This document shows positions 45,576 through 54,891 of a DNA stretch of 64,000 bases, piece by piece. The notes under the pieces were generated by a model. That model saw only the letters and a program-made list of their open reading frames with translations, made no database searches and was not told the origin of the DNA. The stretch comes from Aeromicrobium chenweiae (GTDB lineage Bacteria; Actinomycetota; Actinomycetes; Propionibacteriales; Nocardioidaceae), in assembly GCF_003065605.1 (NCBI RefSeq), contig NZ_CP026952.1:1178001-1242000 (forward strand), given 5' to 3'. A program made the position numbers and the translations under genes. The number at the start of each line of letters is the position of its first letter. The first letter of the stretch is position 1.

Positions 45576-45581
45576 TAGGCT
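45576..45581 (+). promoter_or_regulatory. Putative -10 box below an A/T-rich tract (CHAP gene)
   Basis: TAGGCT about 72 nt before ATG 45654. The 20 bases upstream (45550-45570) are almost pure A/T, striking in this genome, and could act as an UP-like element. A 6-bp hairpin (45585-45590 with 45598-45603) sits at the expected transcript start. Confidence 0.45.
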
Positions 45582-45653
45582 TCGGGTGAGAGGCCCGCTC
45601 ACCGGAGCGCGTCCGTCGGTTGGCGCCGATCTACAGGGGAAGTCGGCGACAAC

Positions 45654-46796
45654 ATGCGGATTCGTCATGCCTTTTTCAGGACGGCTTCTGCCGTCCTCAC
45701 AGCGATGCTGACGGTCGCGGTGCTGCCCGGAGGCAGCGCCCAGGCCGCGTCCACCACCACCTGCTCGGGCTTCACCGCGTGCGCGGTCAAGCTCAAGAGC
45801 GACGCGGGCTACGCCCTCGTCCACACCCGCTCGTTCTGGAACATGCGCGCGGGACACAACTGCACCAACTACGTCGCCTACCGGCTCACCACCGGGCGCA
45901 CGACGGCCCGTCCGCCCGGCACGGGGGACGCCGGCTCCTGGGCGGCCGCCGCCCGTGCCCACAAGATCCCGGTCAACGCCAAGCCCGTCGTCGGAGCGGT
46001 GGCCTGGTGGTCCAAGGACGTCGTCACGGCCGGGAACAGCGGCCACGTGGCGTACGTCGAGAAGGTCCACGCCGACGGGTCGATCGACATCTCGGAGGAC
46101 AACGCCGGCGGCACCTTCCGCTGGCGCAAGGTGACCAAGGGCGCCGGCTGGCCCACGTCCTTCATCCACTACCCGAGCTCGGACGGGTCACCGCTCGGCA
46201 CGTTCACCTCCGTCACGGCCGACGTCGCGGGCCAGCTGGACATCCGCGGCCTCTCGGGCGAGCCGGACGCAGGTCTGCTGGGACCGGGCTACCTCGTGAC
46301 ACTGGGCGGCCCCCGCGGCGCCGCGGGTGTCGAGTCGTTCGCGTTCAGCACGCCCTACTTCTCGTTCCAGCGCATCAAGACGGTCAAGCGTCGCGGCCTC
46401 ACCACGGTGTACCTCTACGCGTTGAACACGCCGCTGACGCCCGGCAAGGACGTCCTGCTGGGCACCAGGAACGTGACGATCCGCGACGTGTCCGTCACGC
46501 CCGCCCCCGCGAAGCTGAAGTCCTCGACCAGCGCGAGGCTGACGCCCTCGACCATCAGGGCTGCGACCCGGCCGAAGGTCAAGATCACGTTGCCCGCCCA
46601 CGGGCCGACGGGGCGCGTCGACGTCAAACGGGGCAGCAAGGTGCTCAAGACCGTCACGTTCGGGGCCGGGGGGAAGCACAGTCGGATCGTCAAGCTGCCC
46701 AGGCAGAAGAAGGGCAAGCACTCCTTCACGGTGTCGTACCGGGGCAGCTCGCGCTACCTGCCCAGCACCACGAAGGTCACGCTGAGGGTTCGGTGA
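45654..46796 (+). CDS. Secreted CHAP-domain peptidoglycan hydrolase with C-terminal Ig-like domain
   Basis: A 380-residue exported protein. Residues 1-32 form a signal peptide ending GGSAQAA. The CHAP domain (about 40-175) has the catalytic Cys in HNCTNYVAY, the His in SGHVAYVEKV and the acidic third residue in SEDNAGG. The C-terminal 80 residues (GRVDVKRGSKVLKTVTFGAG to the end) resemble a bacterial Ig-like domain. It probably cuts peptide bridges or amide bonds of the wall. The 3' end overlaps the convergent DUF3097 gene by 20 nt. Confidence 0.85.
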   Translation: MRIRHAFFRTASAVLTAMLTVAVLPGGSAQAASTTTCSGFTACAVKLKSDAGYALVHTRSFWNMRAGHNCTNYVAYRLTTGRTTARPPGTGDAGSWAAAARAHKIPVNAKPVVGAVAWWSKDVVTAGNSGHVAYVEKVHADGSIDISEDNAGGTFRWRKVTKGAGWPTSFIHYPSSDGSPLGTFTSVTADVAGQLDIRGLSGEPDAGLLGPGYLVTLGGPRGAAGVESFAFSTPYFSFQRIKTVKRRGLTTVYLYALNTPLTPGKDVLLGTRNVTIRDVSVTPAPAKLKSSTSARLTPSTIRAATRPKVKITLPAHGPTGRVDVKRGSKVLKTVTFGAGGKHSRIVKLPRQKKGKHSFTVSYRGSSRYLPSTTKVTLRVR

Positions 46797-47616
46797 CGAA
46801 GTCGATGAGCTCCTCGACGCGGCCGAGGAACTCCGGCTCCAGGTCGGCGTAGGAGTCGACCCGGCTCAGGATGTGCTTCCACGCGCGGGCGATGTCGGTC
46901 TGGTCGGAGTGGGGCCAGCCGAGCTCCCGGCAGATGCCGTACTTCCAGTCCTGGCCGCGAGGAATCGTCGGCCACGCGTCGATGCCCAGGCGGGACGGCT
47001 TCACCGACTGCCACACGTCGATGTACGGGTGGCCGACCACGAGCACGTGCGGCCGGCCGGAGACCTGCTCGGCCAGCCGGGTCTCCTTCGACCCCGGGAC
47101 GAGGTGGTCGACCAGGACGCCCAGGCGCCGCTCGGCGGTGGGGGCGAACTCGTCCACGATGCCGACGAGGTCGTCGATGCCGCCGAGGTACTCCACCGCG
47201 ACGCCCTCGATGCGCAGGTCGTCGCCCCACACCCTCTCGACCAGCTCCGCGTCGTGGCGCCCCTCGACGTAGATGCGGCTCGGGAGCGCGACGCGTGCCC
47301 GAGCCCCGCGGACGGCTCGCGAGCCCGACGCCGTGCGGGTCGCCGTGGCCTTGGTCGCCGCCGACGGGGGACGCGCGACGATCGGCTTGCCCTCGAGCAG
47401 GTAGCCCGGACCGAGGGGGAAGGACCGGCGGACGAGGCGGCGGTCCTCCAGGATCATCATCCCGAGGTCCTTCTCCACCGCCATGACCTCGCCGCAGAAG
47501 CCCGTCGAGGCGTCCTCGATGACCATGCCCCGCTCGACCACGACCTCCTGGGAGCGTCCCCGCGGGGGCTTCTTCCAGTCGCCGGAGAGAACGTCGCTGC
47601 CGTAACGGTCAACCAT
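46777..47616 (-). CDS. DUF3097 family protein
   Basis: A 279-residue actinobacterial protein of normal length for DUF3097. [37 protein letters not shown] (Toprim-like), GILVD-type LGVLVDHLVPGSKE and VGHPYIDVWQSVKP are the conserved blocks. The EGxxD...DxD pattern suggests a Toprim-related metal site, but no biochemical role is established. ATG 47616 overlaps the upstream gene's stop by 8 nt; the two are cotranscribed. It sits beside hrcA-dnaJ as in relatives. Confidence 0.87.
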   Translation of the reverse strand: MVDRYGSDVLSGDWKKPPRGRSQEVVVERGMVIEDASTGFCGEVMAVEKDLGMMILEDRRLVRRSFPLGPGYLLEGKPIVARPPSAATKATATRTASGSRAVRGARARVALPSRIYVEGRHDAELVERVWGDDLRIEGVAVEYLGGIDDLVGIVDEFAPTAERRLGVLVDHLVPGSKETRLAEQVSGRPHVLVVGHPYIDVWQSVKPSRLGIDAWPTIPRGQDWKYGICRELGWPHSDQTDIARAWKHILSRVDSYADLEPEFLGRVEELIDFVTEPSA

Positions 47617-48055
47617 GGAGGGCTCCCAGGAGTCGCTGGTGAAGGGTCTCGAGATCGTCCTTCGTGATGTCGGGGGAGAGCAGCGTGGTGCTGTCGCCGA
47701 CCAGGCCCAGTGCGAGGTCGACCGCAACCGGCCAGCTCGCAGGGACGGTGCCGGGCGCCGCGTCGGTCCACAGGGCGCCGACCGTGACGTACGACGCGAG
47801 GACGCCACCGTCCTCGTTCACGGCGGTGATGCTGGCGACGAGCTCACCGCCCTCTGGCCCGTCGCCGAGGTGCATGACCTCCACGCTGATCGGACCCAGT
47901 TGCGTGGCCCAGACGGACGCCAACGTGCCGCCGCGGGACTCGTGGGAGATCGTGGTTCCGTCGTCGAGGACGACCTCGTACGGGGAGATGGTGAGCGATC
48001 TCTCGTCGCCCTCGACCACGATGTGTCCGTCGTTGTTCTCGGAGATGCTGCTCAC
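47609..48055 (-). CDS. Conserved actinobacterial protein of unknown function beside hrcA
   Basis: A 148-residue, acidic, soluble protein with no signal peptide or membrane helix. It has alternating strands ([35 protein letters not shown]), suggesting a beta-rich fold. I do not recognise a named family. GTG 48055 lies 9 nt from the CIRCE operator (48065-48091) that faces hrcA, so HrcA binding may affect this promoter too. It overlaps the DUF3097 gene by 8 nt. Confidence 0.7.
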   Translation of the reverse strand: MSSISENNDGHIVVEGDERSLTISPYEVVLDDGTTISHESRGGTLASVWATQLGPISVEVMHLGDGPEGGELVASITAVNEDGGVLASYVTVGALWTDAAPGTVPASWPVAVDLALGLVGDSTTLLSPDITKDDLETLHQRLLGALHG

Positions 48056-48060
48056 CTCGC

Positions 48061-48066
48061 TAGACT
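48061..48066 (+). promoter_or_regulatory. Putative -10 box of hrcA
   Basis: TAGACT directly abuts and overlaps the CIRCE element by two bases, so bound HrcA would block RNA polymerase. The leader is about 45 nt with GGGAGAGGG before the start. Confidence 0.5.
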
Positions 48067-48091
48067 GGCACTTGACCAGTGAGAGTGCCAG
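48065..48091 (+). promoter_or_regulatory. CIRCE operator (HrcA binding site)
   Basis: CTGGCACTT, 9 nt, GAGTGCCAG. This is the 9-9-9 CIRCE layout (consensus TTAGCACTC-N9-GAGTGCTAA) with the GCACT/AGTGC core conserved and 8-bp arms that pair perfectly. It lies between the unknown protein and hrcA, 26 nt before the hrcA ATG. Confidence 0.88.
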
Positions 48092-48116
48092 CAGACTCGC
48101 GGGAGAGGGATGTGTG

Positions 48117-49133
48117 ATGACTGACGATCGCAGGCTCGACGTCCTCCGGGCGATCGTCGAGGACTACGTCGCGACGCAGGAGCCCGTGGGCTCCCGCTCG
48201 CTGCTGGAGCGCCACCAGCTCGGCGTCTCCCCGGCGACGGTGCGCAACGACATGGCCGCGCTCGAGGAGGAGGGCTACCTGACGCAGCCCCACACGAGCG
48301 CCGGGCGCATCCCGACCGACAAGGGCTACCGGATGTTCGTCGACCGGCTCGCGACCGTGAAGGCGCTGTCGACCGCCGAGCGCCGGGCCATCGAGACGTT
48401 CCTGACCGGTGCCGTCGACGTCGACGACGTCGTGCAGCGCAGCGTCAAGGTGCTGGCCCAGCTGACCAACCAGGTCGCGATCGTCCAGTACCCGTCGCTG
48501 ACCCGCTCCACCGTCCGCCACATCGAGCTCGTCTCCCTCGAGGGCGCCCGGGTCCTCCTGGTCGTCATCACCAGCAGCGGCCGGGTCGAGCAGCGCATCG
48601 TCGAGCTGGTCGAGACGCCGAGCGACGACCTCATGTCCGACATGCGCTCGCGCATCACCCGCGCGACGGTCGGCGAACGGCTTCCCGAGGCCTCGCTCCG
48701 ACTGGCCGACATGATCGAGACGTTCCAGGCCAACGACCGCCCCATCGTCACCTCGATCGTCACGACGCTGTCCCACACCTTCACCAACGAGCGCAGCGAC
48801 GAGCGCATCGCCGTCGGCGGCACCGCGAACCTGGCCCGCTTCGGCAGCGACTTCGACACGTCGATCAAGCCCGTGCTCGAGGCGATCGAGGAGCAGGTCG
48901 TGCTGCTGAAGCTGCTCGGTGAGGCCACGAGCGGGCTGACCGTCCGCATCGGCAGCGAGACCGGCCACGAGAGCCTGATGAGCACGACCGTGGTCTCGTC
49001 GGCGTACGGTTCGGACGACCTCGCGCTCGCGACCCTGGGCACGGTCGGCCCCACCCGCATGGACTATCCCGCAACGATGGCCGCCGTCGGCGCCGTCGCC
49101 CGCTACGTCGGCCGCACGTTGGCGGACAACTGA
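48117..49133 (+). CDS. hrcA: Heat-inducible transcriptional repressor HrcA
   Basis: A 338-residue repressor. The N-terminal winged helix has [20 protein letters not shown] and [39 protein letters not shown] follows. The C-terminal half is the GAF-like dimerisation/IR domain with IRIGSE-type [13 protein letters not shown]. It represses chaperone genes at CIRCE sites; one lies in its own promoter. ATG 48117 (GTG 48114 also possible). dnaJ follows 19 nt after its stop. Confidence 0.96.
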   Translation: MTDDRRLDVLRAIVEDYVATQEPVGSRSLLERHQLGVSPATVRNDMAALEEEGYLTQPHTSAGRIPTDKGYRMFVDRLATVKALSTAERRAIETFLTGAVDVDDVVQRSVKVLAQLTNQVAIVQYPSLTRSTVRHIELVSLEGARVLLVVITSSGRVEQRIVELVETPSDDLMSDMRSRITRATVGERLPEASLRLADMIETFQANDRPIVTSIVTTLSHTFTNERSDERIAVGGTANLARFGSDFDTSIKPVLEAIEEQVVLLKLLGEATSGLTVRIGSETGHESLMSTTVVSSAYGSDDLALATLGTVGPTRMDYPATMAAVGAVARYVGRTLADN

Positions 49134-49152
49134 CCCCCTGCAAGAGGACTTC

Positions 49153-50301
49153 ATGGCACAGGACTACTACGCAACACTCGGCGTCGACCGTGACGCCACG
49201 GCCGAGCAGCTGAAGAAGGCGTACCGCAAGCTGGCGCGCCAGTACCACCCCGACGTCAACGACGCGCCCGACGCCTCCGAGAAGTTCAAGGAGGTGACGC
49301 TGGCGTACGAGGTGCTGTCCGACCCGCAGAAGCGGGCGGTGTTCGACCGCGGCGGCGACCCCATGAGCAGCGGCGGCGCCGGCTTCGGCGGCGGCCAGGG
49401 CTTCAACTTCGACGACATCATGGACGCGTTCTTCGGCCAGAACGCCCAGCGCGGCCCCCGCCCACGCCAGCAGCGCGGCCAGGACGCGCTGCTGCGGATC
49501 AGCGTCGACCTCGCGGAGGCCGCGTTCGGCGTGACCCACGAGATCAAGGTCGACACCGCCGTCACCTGCTCGACGTGTCACGGCAGCGGTGCGGCGAACG
49601 GCTCGCAGCCGGAGACCTGCCGCACCTGCCACGGCCACGGCGACGTCCAGCACGTGCAGCGGTCGCTGCTCGGCGACATCCGGACGTCCCGCCCGTGCCC
49701 GACGTGCCACGGCTTCGGCACGGTCATCCCCGACCCGTGCCCCGAGTGCAGTGGTGAGGGCCGGGTCCGCTCGCGCCGCTCGATCTCGGTCACGATCCCG
49801 GCCGGCGTGGACCAGGGCACCCGCATCCAGCTCAGCGGCGAGGGTGAGGTCGGGCCCGGCGGTGGACCGGCCGGCGACCTGTACCTCGAGATCAACGTGG
49901 CCCGCCACCCGATGTTCCAGCGCAAGGGCGACCAGCTGTTCTGCCAGGTGACCGTGCCGATGACCGCTGCGGCGCTCGGCACGCACCTCGACCTGCCGAC
50001 GCTGGAGGCCGACCTCCCCGAGTCCGAGGAGGACGAGCGCACGGTACGCCTCGACGTCTCGCCGGGCACCCAGTCCGGCGACACCCTGACGATCCGCGGG
50101 TACGGCGTGCCGCGCCTGCGTGGCTCGGGCCGCGGCGACCTCAAGGTGCAGGTCGTCGTCGAGACGCCGACGCAGGTCGACGAGCAGCAGCGCGCGCTGC
50201 TGGAGCAGCTCGCGGAGCTGCGTGACGAGGAGCGTCCCGAGGCGCTCATGGCCAGCAACCACAAGGGCGTCTTCGGCAAGATCAAGGATGCCTTCAAGTG
50301 A
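49153..50301 (+). CDS. dnaJ: Molecular chaperone DnaJ (DnaJ2 type, HrcA-linked)
   Basis: A 382-residue J protein. [20 protein letters not shown] begins the J domain, with the HPD motif in [11 protein letters not shown] Gly/Phe linker follows ([18 protein letters not shown]), then four CxxCxGxG zinc motifs ([32 protein letters not shown]) and the client-binding barrel. It stimulates DnaK. Cotranscribed with hrcA and so under CIRCE control. Confidence 0.96.
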   Translation: MAQDYYATLGVDRDATAEQLKKAYRKLARQYHPDVNDAPDASEKFKEVTLAYEVLSDPQKRAVFDRGGDPMSSGGAGFGGGQGFNFDDIMDAFFGQNAQRGPRPRQQRGQDALLRISVDLAEAAFGVTHEIKVDTAVTCSTCHGSGAANGSQPETCRTCHGHGDVQHVQRSLLGDIRTSRPCPTCHGFGTVIPDPCPECSGEGRVRSRRSISVTIPAGVDQGTRIQLSGEGEVGPGGGPAGDLYLEINVARHPMFQRKGDQLFCQVTVPMTAAALGTHLDLPTLEADLPESEEDERTVRLDVSPGTQSGDTLTIRGYGVPRLRGSGRGDLKVQVVVETPTQVDEQQRALLEQLAELRDEERPEALMASNHKGVFGKIKDAFK

Positions 50302-50332
50302 GCTTGCGAACTGGAATCTACGAGGGGTGCAA

Positions 50333-50683
50333 GTGAGCCTGACTGATGAGGACTGCCTGTTCTGCAAGATCGTCGCGGGGGACATCCCCGCGGAGATCGT
50401 CTCCGAGACCGAGCACACGCTGGCCTTCCGCGACCTCAACCCGCAGGCGCCCCTGCACGTGCTCGTGATCCCGCGGGTGCACGCGGCCGACATCGCGAGC
50501 CTGGCCGAGACGGCGCCCGAGGCGGCCGTCGATCTGCTCGCCGAGACGCGCCGCGTGGCCCGGGCCGAGGGCCACGAGTCGTACCGGCTGGTCTTCAACA
50601 CCGGTGCGGATGCCGGGCAGACGGTCTTCCACGTGCACGGTCATGTGCTGGCCGGGCGCAGCCTGGCCTGGCCTCCCGGGTGA
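50333..50683 (+). CDS. HIT family nucleotide hydrolase (HinT-like)
   Basis: A 116-residue protein. DEDCLFCKIVAGDIPAEIV opens it, including the C-x-x-C that can bind zinc. The histidine triad is VFHVHGHVLAG near the C-terminus. Members hydrolyse adenosine phosphoramidates. GTG 50333 follows GAGGGG. In many relatives rsmE lies between dnaJ and this gene; here only 31 nt separate them. Confidence 0.92.
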   Translation: MSLTDEDCLFCKIVAGDIPAEIVSETEHTLAFRDLNPQAPLHVLVIPRVHAADIASLAETAPEAAVDLLAETRRVARAEGHESYRLVFNTGADAGQTVFHVHGHVLAGRSLAWPPG

Positions 50684-50711
50684 GAATTCGCGTGGTGTCA
50701 CGCCCATTGCG

Positions 50712-50717
50712 TACGAT
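50712..50717 (+). promoter_or_regulatory. -10 box of phoH (very short leader)
   Basis: TACGAT, 9 nt, ATG 50727; no Shine-Dalgarno. Confidence 0.4.
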
Positions 50718-50726
50718 TGACCTCAC

Positions 50727-51801
<1,075 letters not shown>

Positions 51802-51824
<23 letters not shown>

Positions 51825-52278
51825 GTCCGGGGTCGAGGTCGACGTCGTCGGCCTGACCCGGCTCTGCCGCTTCACGATGCGCCGCATGCGGCTCCACCCC
51901 GCGACCGAGCTGACCGTTCGGCTCGTCGACCCCGAGACCATCACGGTGCTCAACGAGCAGTGGATGGGCAAGAAGGGGCCGACCGACGTCTTGTCGTTCC
52001 CGATGGACGAGCTGACCCCCGGCAGCGACGACGCCGAGAGCCCCGAGGGCTATCTCGGCGACATCGCGCTGTGCCCGCAGGTCGCCGAGCAGCAGGCTCC
52101 CGCGGCCGGTCACTCCGCGCAGGACGAGGTCGAGCTGCTGACGGTGCACGGCATCCTGCACCTGCTCGGCTACGACCACGCCGAGCCGCAGGAGCACCAG
52201 GAGATGTTCGGCATCCAGGGGCGGCTGCTCCTCGAGTGGCAGCAGGCCGCCGAGGGCATCGACCCCGAGCAGCAGTGA
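51802..52278 (+). CDS. ybeY: Endoribonuclease YbeY (rRNA maturation factor)
   Basis: A 158-residue metalloenzyme. The zinc motif HGILHLLGYDH gives His116, His120 and His126. NEQWMGKKGPTDVLSFPMDE and YLGDIALCPQVAEQQA are conserved. It matures 16S rRNA and takes part in ribosome quality control. I chose GTG 51802; GTG 51790 would add four residues. It overlaps the repeat-extended phoH tail, and without that extension the two genes would not overlap. Confidence 0.94.
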
Positions 52279-52288
52279 GACCGGTCTC

Positions 52289-53590
52289 GTGAACTGGCTC
52301 CCTGTGGTGCTGTCGGTCGTCCTCGCCGTCGCGGCGGGAACGCTCGCGAGCGTCGACGCCGCGATCTCGGCGTTCTCGAAGGCCCGCGCCGAGGAGCTCG
52401 AGGACGAGGGGCGATCCGGCGCAACGCGCCTGTCCCGCATCCTGGAGGACCCGGCTCCGTACCTGAACTCGGTCCTGCTGTTGCGTGTCATCGCCGAGAC
52501 CGCGAGCATCGTCCTGGCCGCCCTCGTGGTGGCCGACGAGCTCGACGGCCTGTGGACCCGCGCGCTGGTCGCGGTCGTCGTCATGTCGATCGTCAGCTTC
52601 GTCCTCATCGGGGTGGGTCCGCGCACCCTGGGACGTCAGCACGCCGAGACGATCGCCCTGACGTCCGCGCTGCCCGTCATCGTCATCACCCGGCTGCTCG
52701 GTCCCGTCCCGCAGCTGCTGATCCTGCTGGGCAACGCCGTCACCCCCGGCAAGGGGTTCCGCGAGGGGCCGTTCGCCTCGGAGGTGGAGGTCCGTGAGCT
52801 GGTCGACCTGGCCGCCGCGAGCTCGGTGATCGAGACCGACGAGGGCAAGATGCTGCAGTCGGTCTTCGAGCTCGGCGACACGATCGTCCGCGAGGTGATG
52901 GTGCCGCGCACCGACCTGGTGTTCGTCGAGAAGAGCAAGACGCTGCGCCAGGCGATGTCCCTCGCACTGCGCAGCGGCTACTCCCGCATGCCGGTGATCG
53001 ACGAGAACCTCGACGACGTGGTCGGCATGGCGTACCTCAAGGACCTCACCAAGCGCGTGTTCGACAACCACGTCGCCGAGACCACCGAGCGGGTCGAGTC
53101 GATCGCCCGTCCCTGCCTGTTCGTCCCCGACACCAAGCCGGCCGGCGACCTCCTCAAGGAGATGCAGGCCCAGCACACGCACGTCGCGATCGTCGTGGAC
53201 GAGTTCGGCGGCACGTCCGGCATGATCACGATCGAGGACATCCTCGAGGAGATCGTCGGCGAGATCACCGACGAGTACGACACCGAGCCCGAGCCGAGCG
53301 AACAGCTCGCGGACGGGTCGTGGCGCGTCAGCTCCCGGTTCGAGGTCGACGACCTCGAGGACCTGTTCGACATCCCGATCGAGGACGACGACGTCGACTC
53401 CGTCGGCGGTCTCATGGCCAAGCACCTGGGCAAGGTGCCGATCCGGGGGAGCGTCGTCGAGGTCGAGGGACTACGTTTCGAGGCCGAGGGGCCGTCGGGC
53501 CGGCGCAACCGCATCGGTCACGTCCTCGTCAGCCGCCTGGCACCCCCAACCGATGACCTGAAAGGTTCCGAGCATGGATCTCAGTCCTGA
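52289..53590 (+). CDS. CNNM/CorC-type membrane protein (hemolysin C family)
   Basis: A 433-residue protein. Residues 1-170 hold the DUF21 membrane domain (three to four helices). Two CBS domains follow (VMVPRTDLVFVEKSKTLRQA; ARPCLFVPDTKPAGDLLKEM) with the linker MPVIDENLDDVVGMAYLKDL. The C-terminal CorC/HlyC domain contains GGTSGMITIEDILEEIVGEI. Relatives transport or regulate Mg2+/Co2+. It lies between ybeY and era as in mycobacteria. GTG 52289, 10 nt after the ybeY stop. Confidence 0.92.
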   Translation: MNWLPVVLSVVLAVAAGTLASVDAAISAFSKARAEELEDEGRSGATRLSRILEDPAPYLNSVLLLRVIAETASIVLAALVVADELDGLWTRALVAVVVMSIVSFVLIGVGPRTLGRQHAETIALTSALPVIVITRLLGPVPQLLILLGNAVTPGKGFREGPFASEVEVRELVDLAAASSVIETDEGKMLQSVFELGDTIVREVMVPRTDLVFVEKSKTLRQAMSLALRSGYSRMPVIDENLDDVVGMAYLKDLTKRVFDNHVAETTERVESIARPCLFVPDTKPAGDLLKEMQAQHTHVAIVVDEFGGTSGMITIEDILEEIVGEITDEYDTEPEPSEQLADGSWRVSSRFEVDDLEDLFDIPIEDDDVDSVGGLMAKHLGKVPIRGSVVEVEGLRFEAEGPSGRRNRIGHVLVSRLAPPTDDLKGSEHGSQS

Positions 53591-53912
53591 GGACGCGAAG
53601 CTGGTGACGCTCGCGCGCACCTCTCGCGCACGCACGAACGCGGAGCACGGTGCCGCGGTGCGCGACCAGGACGGCCGCACGTACGTCGCCTCGACCGTGG
53701 CCCTGCCGTCGGTCCGCATCGACGCGCTCGACCTCGCCGTCGCGATGGCGGTCTCGTCGGGGGCCACCGGCATCGAGGCCGGCGCCCTCGTGGGGGACAT
53801 GGTGCCGGAGCCGCTCGTCAGCGGCACAGCCGTCCGGGACGTGTCCGGGCACGGCATCCACGTCTACCTGGCGGACCCGTCCGGCGAGGTCGTCCGGGTG
53901 AGGACCACATGA
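53574..53912 (+). CDS. Cytidine deaminase-fold protein lacking zinc ligands (Rv2365c-like)
   Basis: A 112-residue protein. MDLSPEDAKLVTLARTSRAR and AAVRDQDGRTYVASTVALPS follow the cytidine deaminase fold, but the HAE and PCxxC zinc motifs are missing, so it should not deaminate. Mycobacteria carry a similar protein (Rv2365c) at the same place between the CorC-type gene and era. ATG 53574 overlaps the CorC stop by 17 nt and its own stop overlaps era as ATGA. Role unknown; tight coupling suggests a link to Era or ribosome assembly. Confidence 0.82.
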   Translation: MDLSPEDAKLVTLARTSRARTNAEHGAAVRDQDGRTYVASTVALPSVRIDALDLAVAMAVSSGATGIEAGALVGDMVPEPLVSGTAVRDVSGHGIHVYLADPSGEVVRVRTT

Positions 53913-54856
53913 GCGCCGAGGAGGGCCGCGTGCACCGTTCGGGCTTCGCGTGCTTCGTCGGTCGTCCCAACGCCGGCAAGTCGACGCTGACCAACGCGCT
54001 GGTCGGCGGCAAGATCGCGATCACGTCGTCCAAGCCGCAGACCACGCGCCACGCGATCCGCGGGCTGGTCAACCGTGACGACGCCCAGCTGATCCTGATC
54101 GACACCCCGGGCCTGCACAAGCCGCACACGCTCCTCGGTGAGCGGCTCAACGCGCTCGTGCGCTCGACCTGGTCCGAGGTCGACACGATCGGCATGTGCC
54201 TGCCGGCCAACGAGTCCGTCGGTGAGGGCGACAAGTTCCTCATCAAGGAGCTCGCCCAGATCAACCAGGGCCGTCGCAACCCGAAGCCGATCTTCGCGAT
54301 CGCGACCAAGATCGACCTCGTCAAACCCGACAAGCTGCGCGACCACCTGCTCGCGATCCAGCAGGCCGGCGCGGACGCGGGCCTGCAGTGGCAGGAGATC
54401 ATCCCGGTCTCGGCCGTCGCGGACGAGCAGGTCGACCTGCTCGCCGACCTGCTGATCGGCACGCTGCCCGAGGGCCCTGCGCTGTACCCCGAGGGCCAGC
54501 TGACCGACGAGCCGGAGGAGACGCTCATCGCGGAGATCATCCGCGAGGCGGCGCTCGAGGGCGTCCGCGACGAGCTGCCCCACTCGATCGCCGTGGTGGT
54601 CGACGAGATGGTGGCCCGCCCCGACCGGCCCAAGGACAAGCCGCTGGTCGACGTCCGGGTCAACGTGTACGTCGAGCGTGACAGCCAGAAGGGCATCATC
54701 ATCGGCAAGCAGGGCTCGCGGCTGCGCCAGATCGGCAGCGACTCGCGTGCGCAGATCGAGAAGATCCTCGGCACGCCGGTCTTCCTGGACCTGCACGTCA
54801 AGGTCGCCAAGGACTGGCAGCGCGACCCCAAGCAGCTCCGCAAGCTCGGGTTCTAG
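53909..54856 (+). CDS. era: GTPase Era
   Basis: A 315-residue GTPase. G1 CFVGRPNAGKSTLTNALVG, G2 region SSKPQTTRH, G3 LIDTPGLHKP and G4 ATKIDLV are intact. The C-terminal KH domain has GIIIGKQGSRLRQIGSDSR. It binds 16S rRNA during 30S assembly. ATG 53909 overlaps the previous stop. Followed by a bidirectional hairpin terminator. Confidence 0.96.
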   Translation: MSAEEGRVHRSGFACFVGRPNAGKSTLTNALVGGKIAITSSKPQTTRHAIRGLVNRDDAQLILIDTPGLHKPHTLLGERLNALVRSTWSEVDTIGMCLPANESVGEGDKFLIKELAQINQGRRNPKPIFAIATKIDLVKPDKLRDHLLAIQQAGADAGLQWQEIIPVSAVADEQVDLLADLLIGTLPEGPALYPEGQLTDEPEETLIAEIIREAALEGVRDELPHSIAVVVDEMVARPDRPKDKPLVDVRVNVYVERDSQKGIIIGKQGSRLRQIGSDSRAQIEKILGTPVFLDLHVKVAKDWQRDPKQLRKLGF

Positions 54857-54864
54857 CCGTCCTG

Positions 54865-54891
54865 CCCCGCGCCGCCCTACGCGGCGCGGGG
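54865..54891. terminator. Bidirectional hairpin terminator between era and the HNH pseudogene
   Basis: A perfect 11-bp GC stem (54865-54875 with 54881-54891) and 5-nt loop. The stop codon of the minus-strand HNH frame (54877-54879) lies in the loop. Confidence 0.85.

Noticed and set aside
45582-45653. c-di-AMP (ydaO-type) riboswitch upstream of the CHAP hydrolase
   Set aside because: Wall hydrolases often have one, but the leader of about 66 nt is too short and the conserved core is not visible.
53864-54876. Extension of the DUF222 frame across era as one long protein
   Set aside because: The extension is antisense to era and lacks motifs; the true HNH end is in the other frame and stops at 54877.
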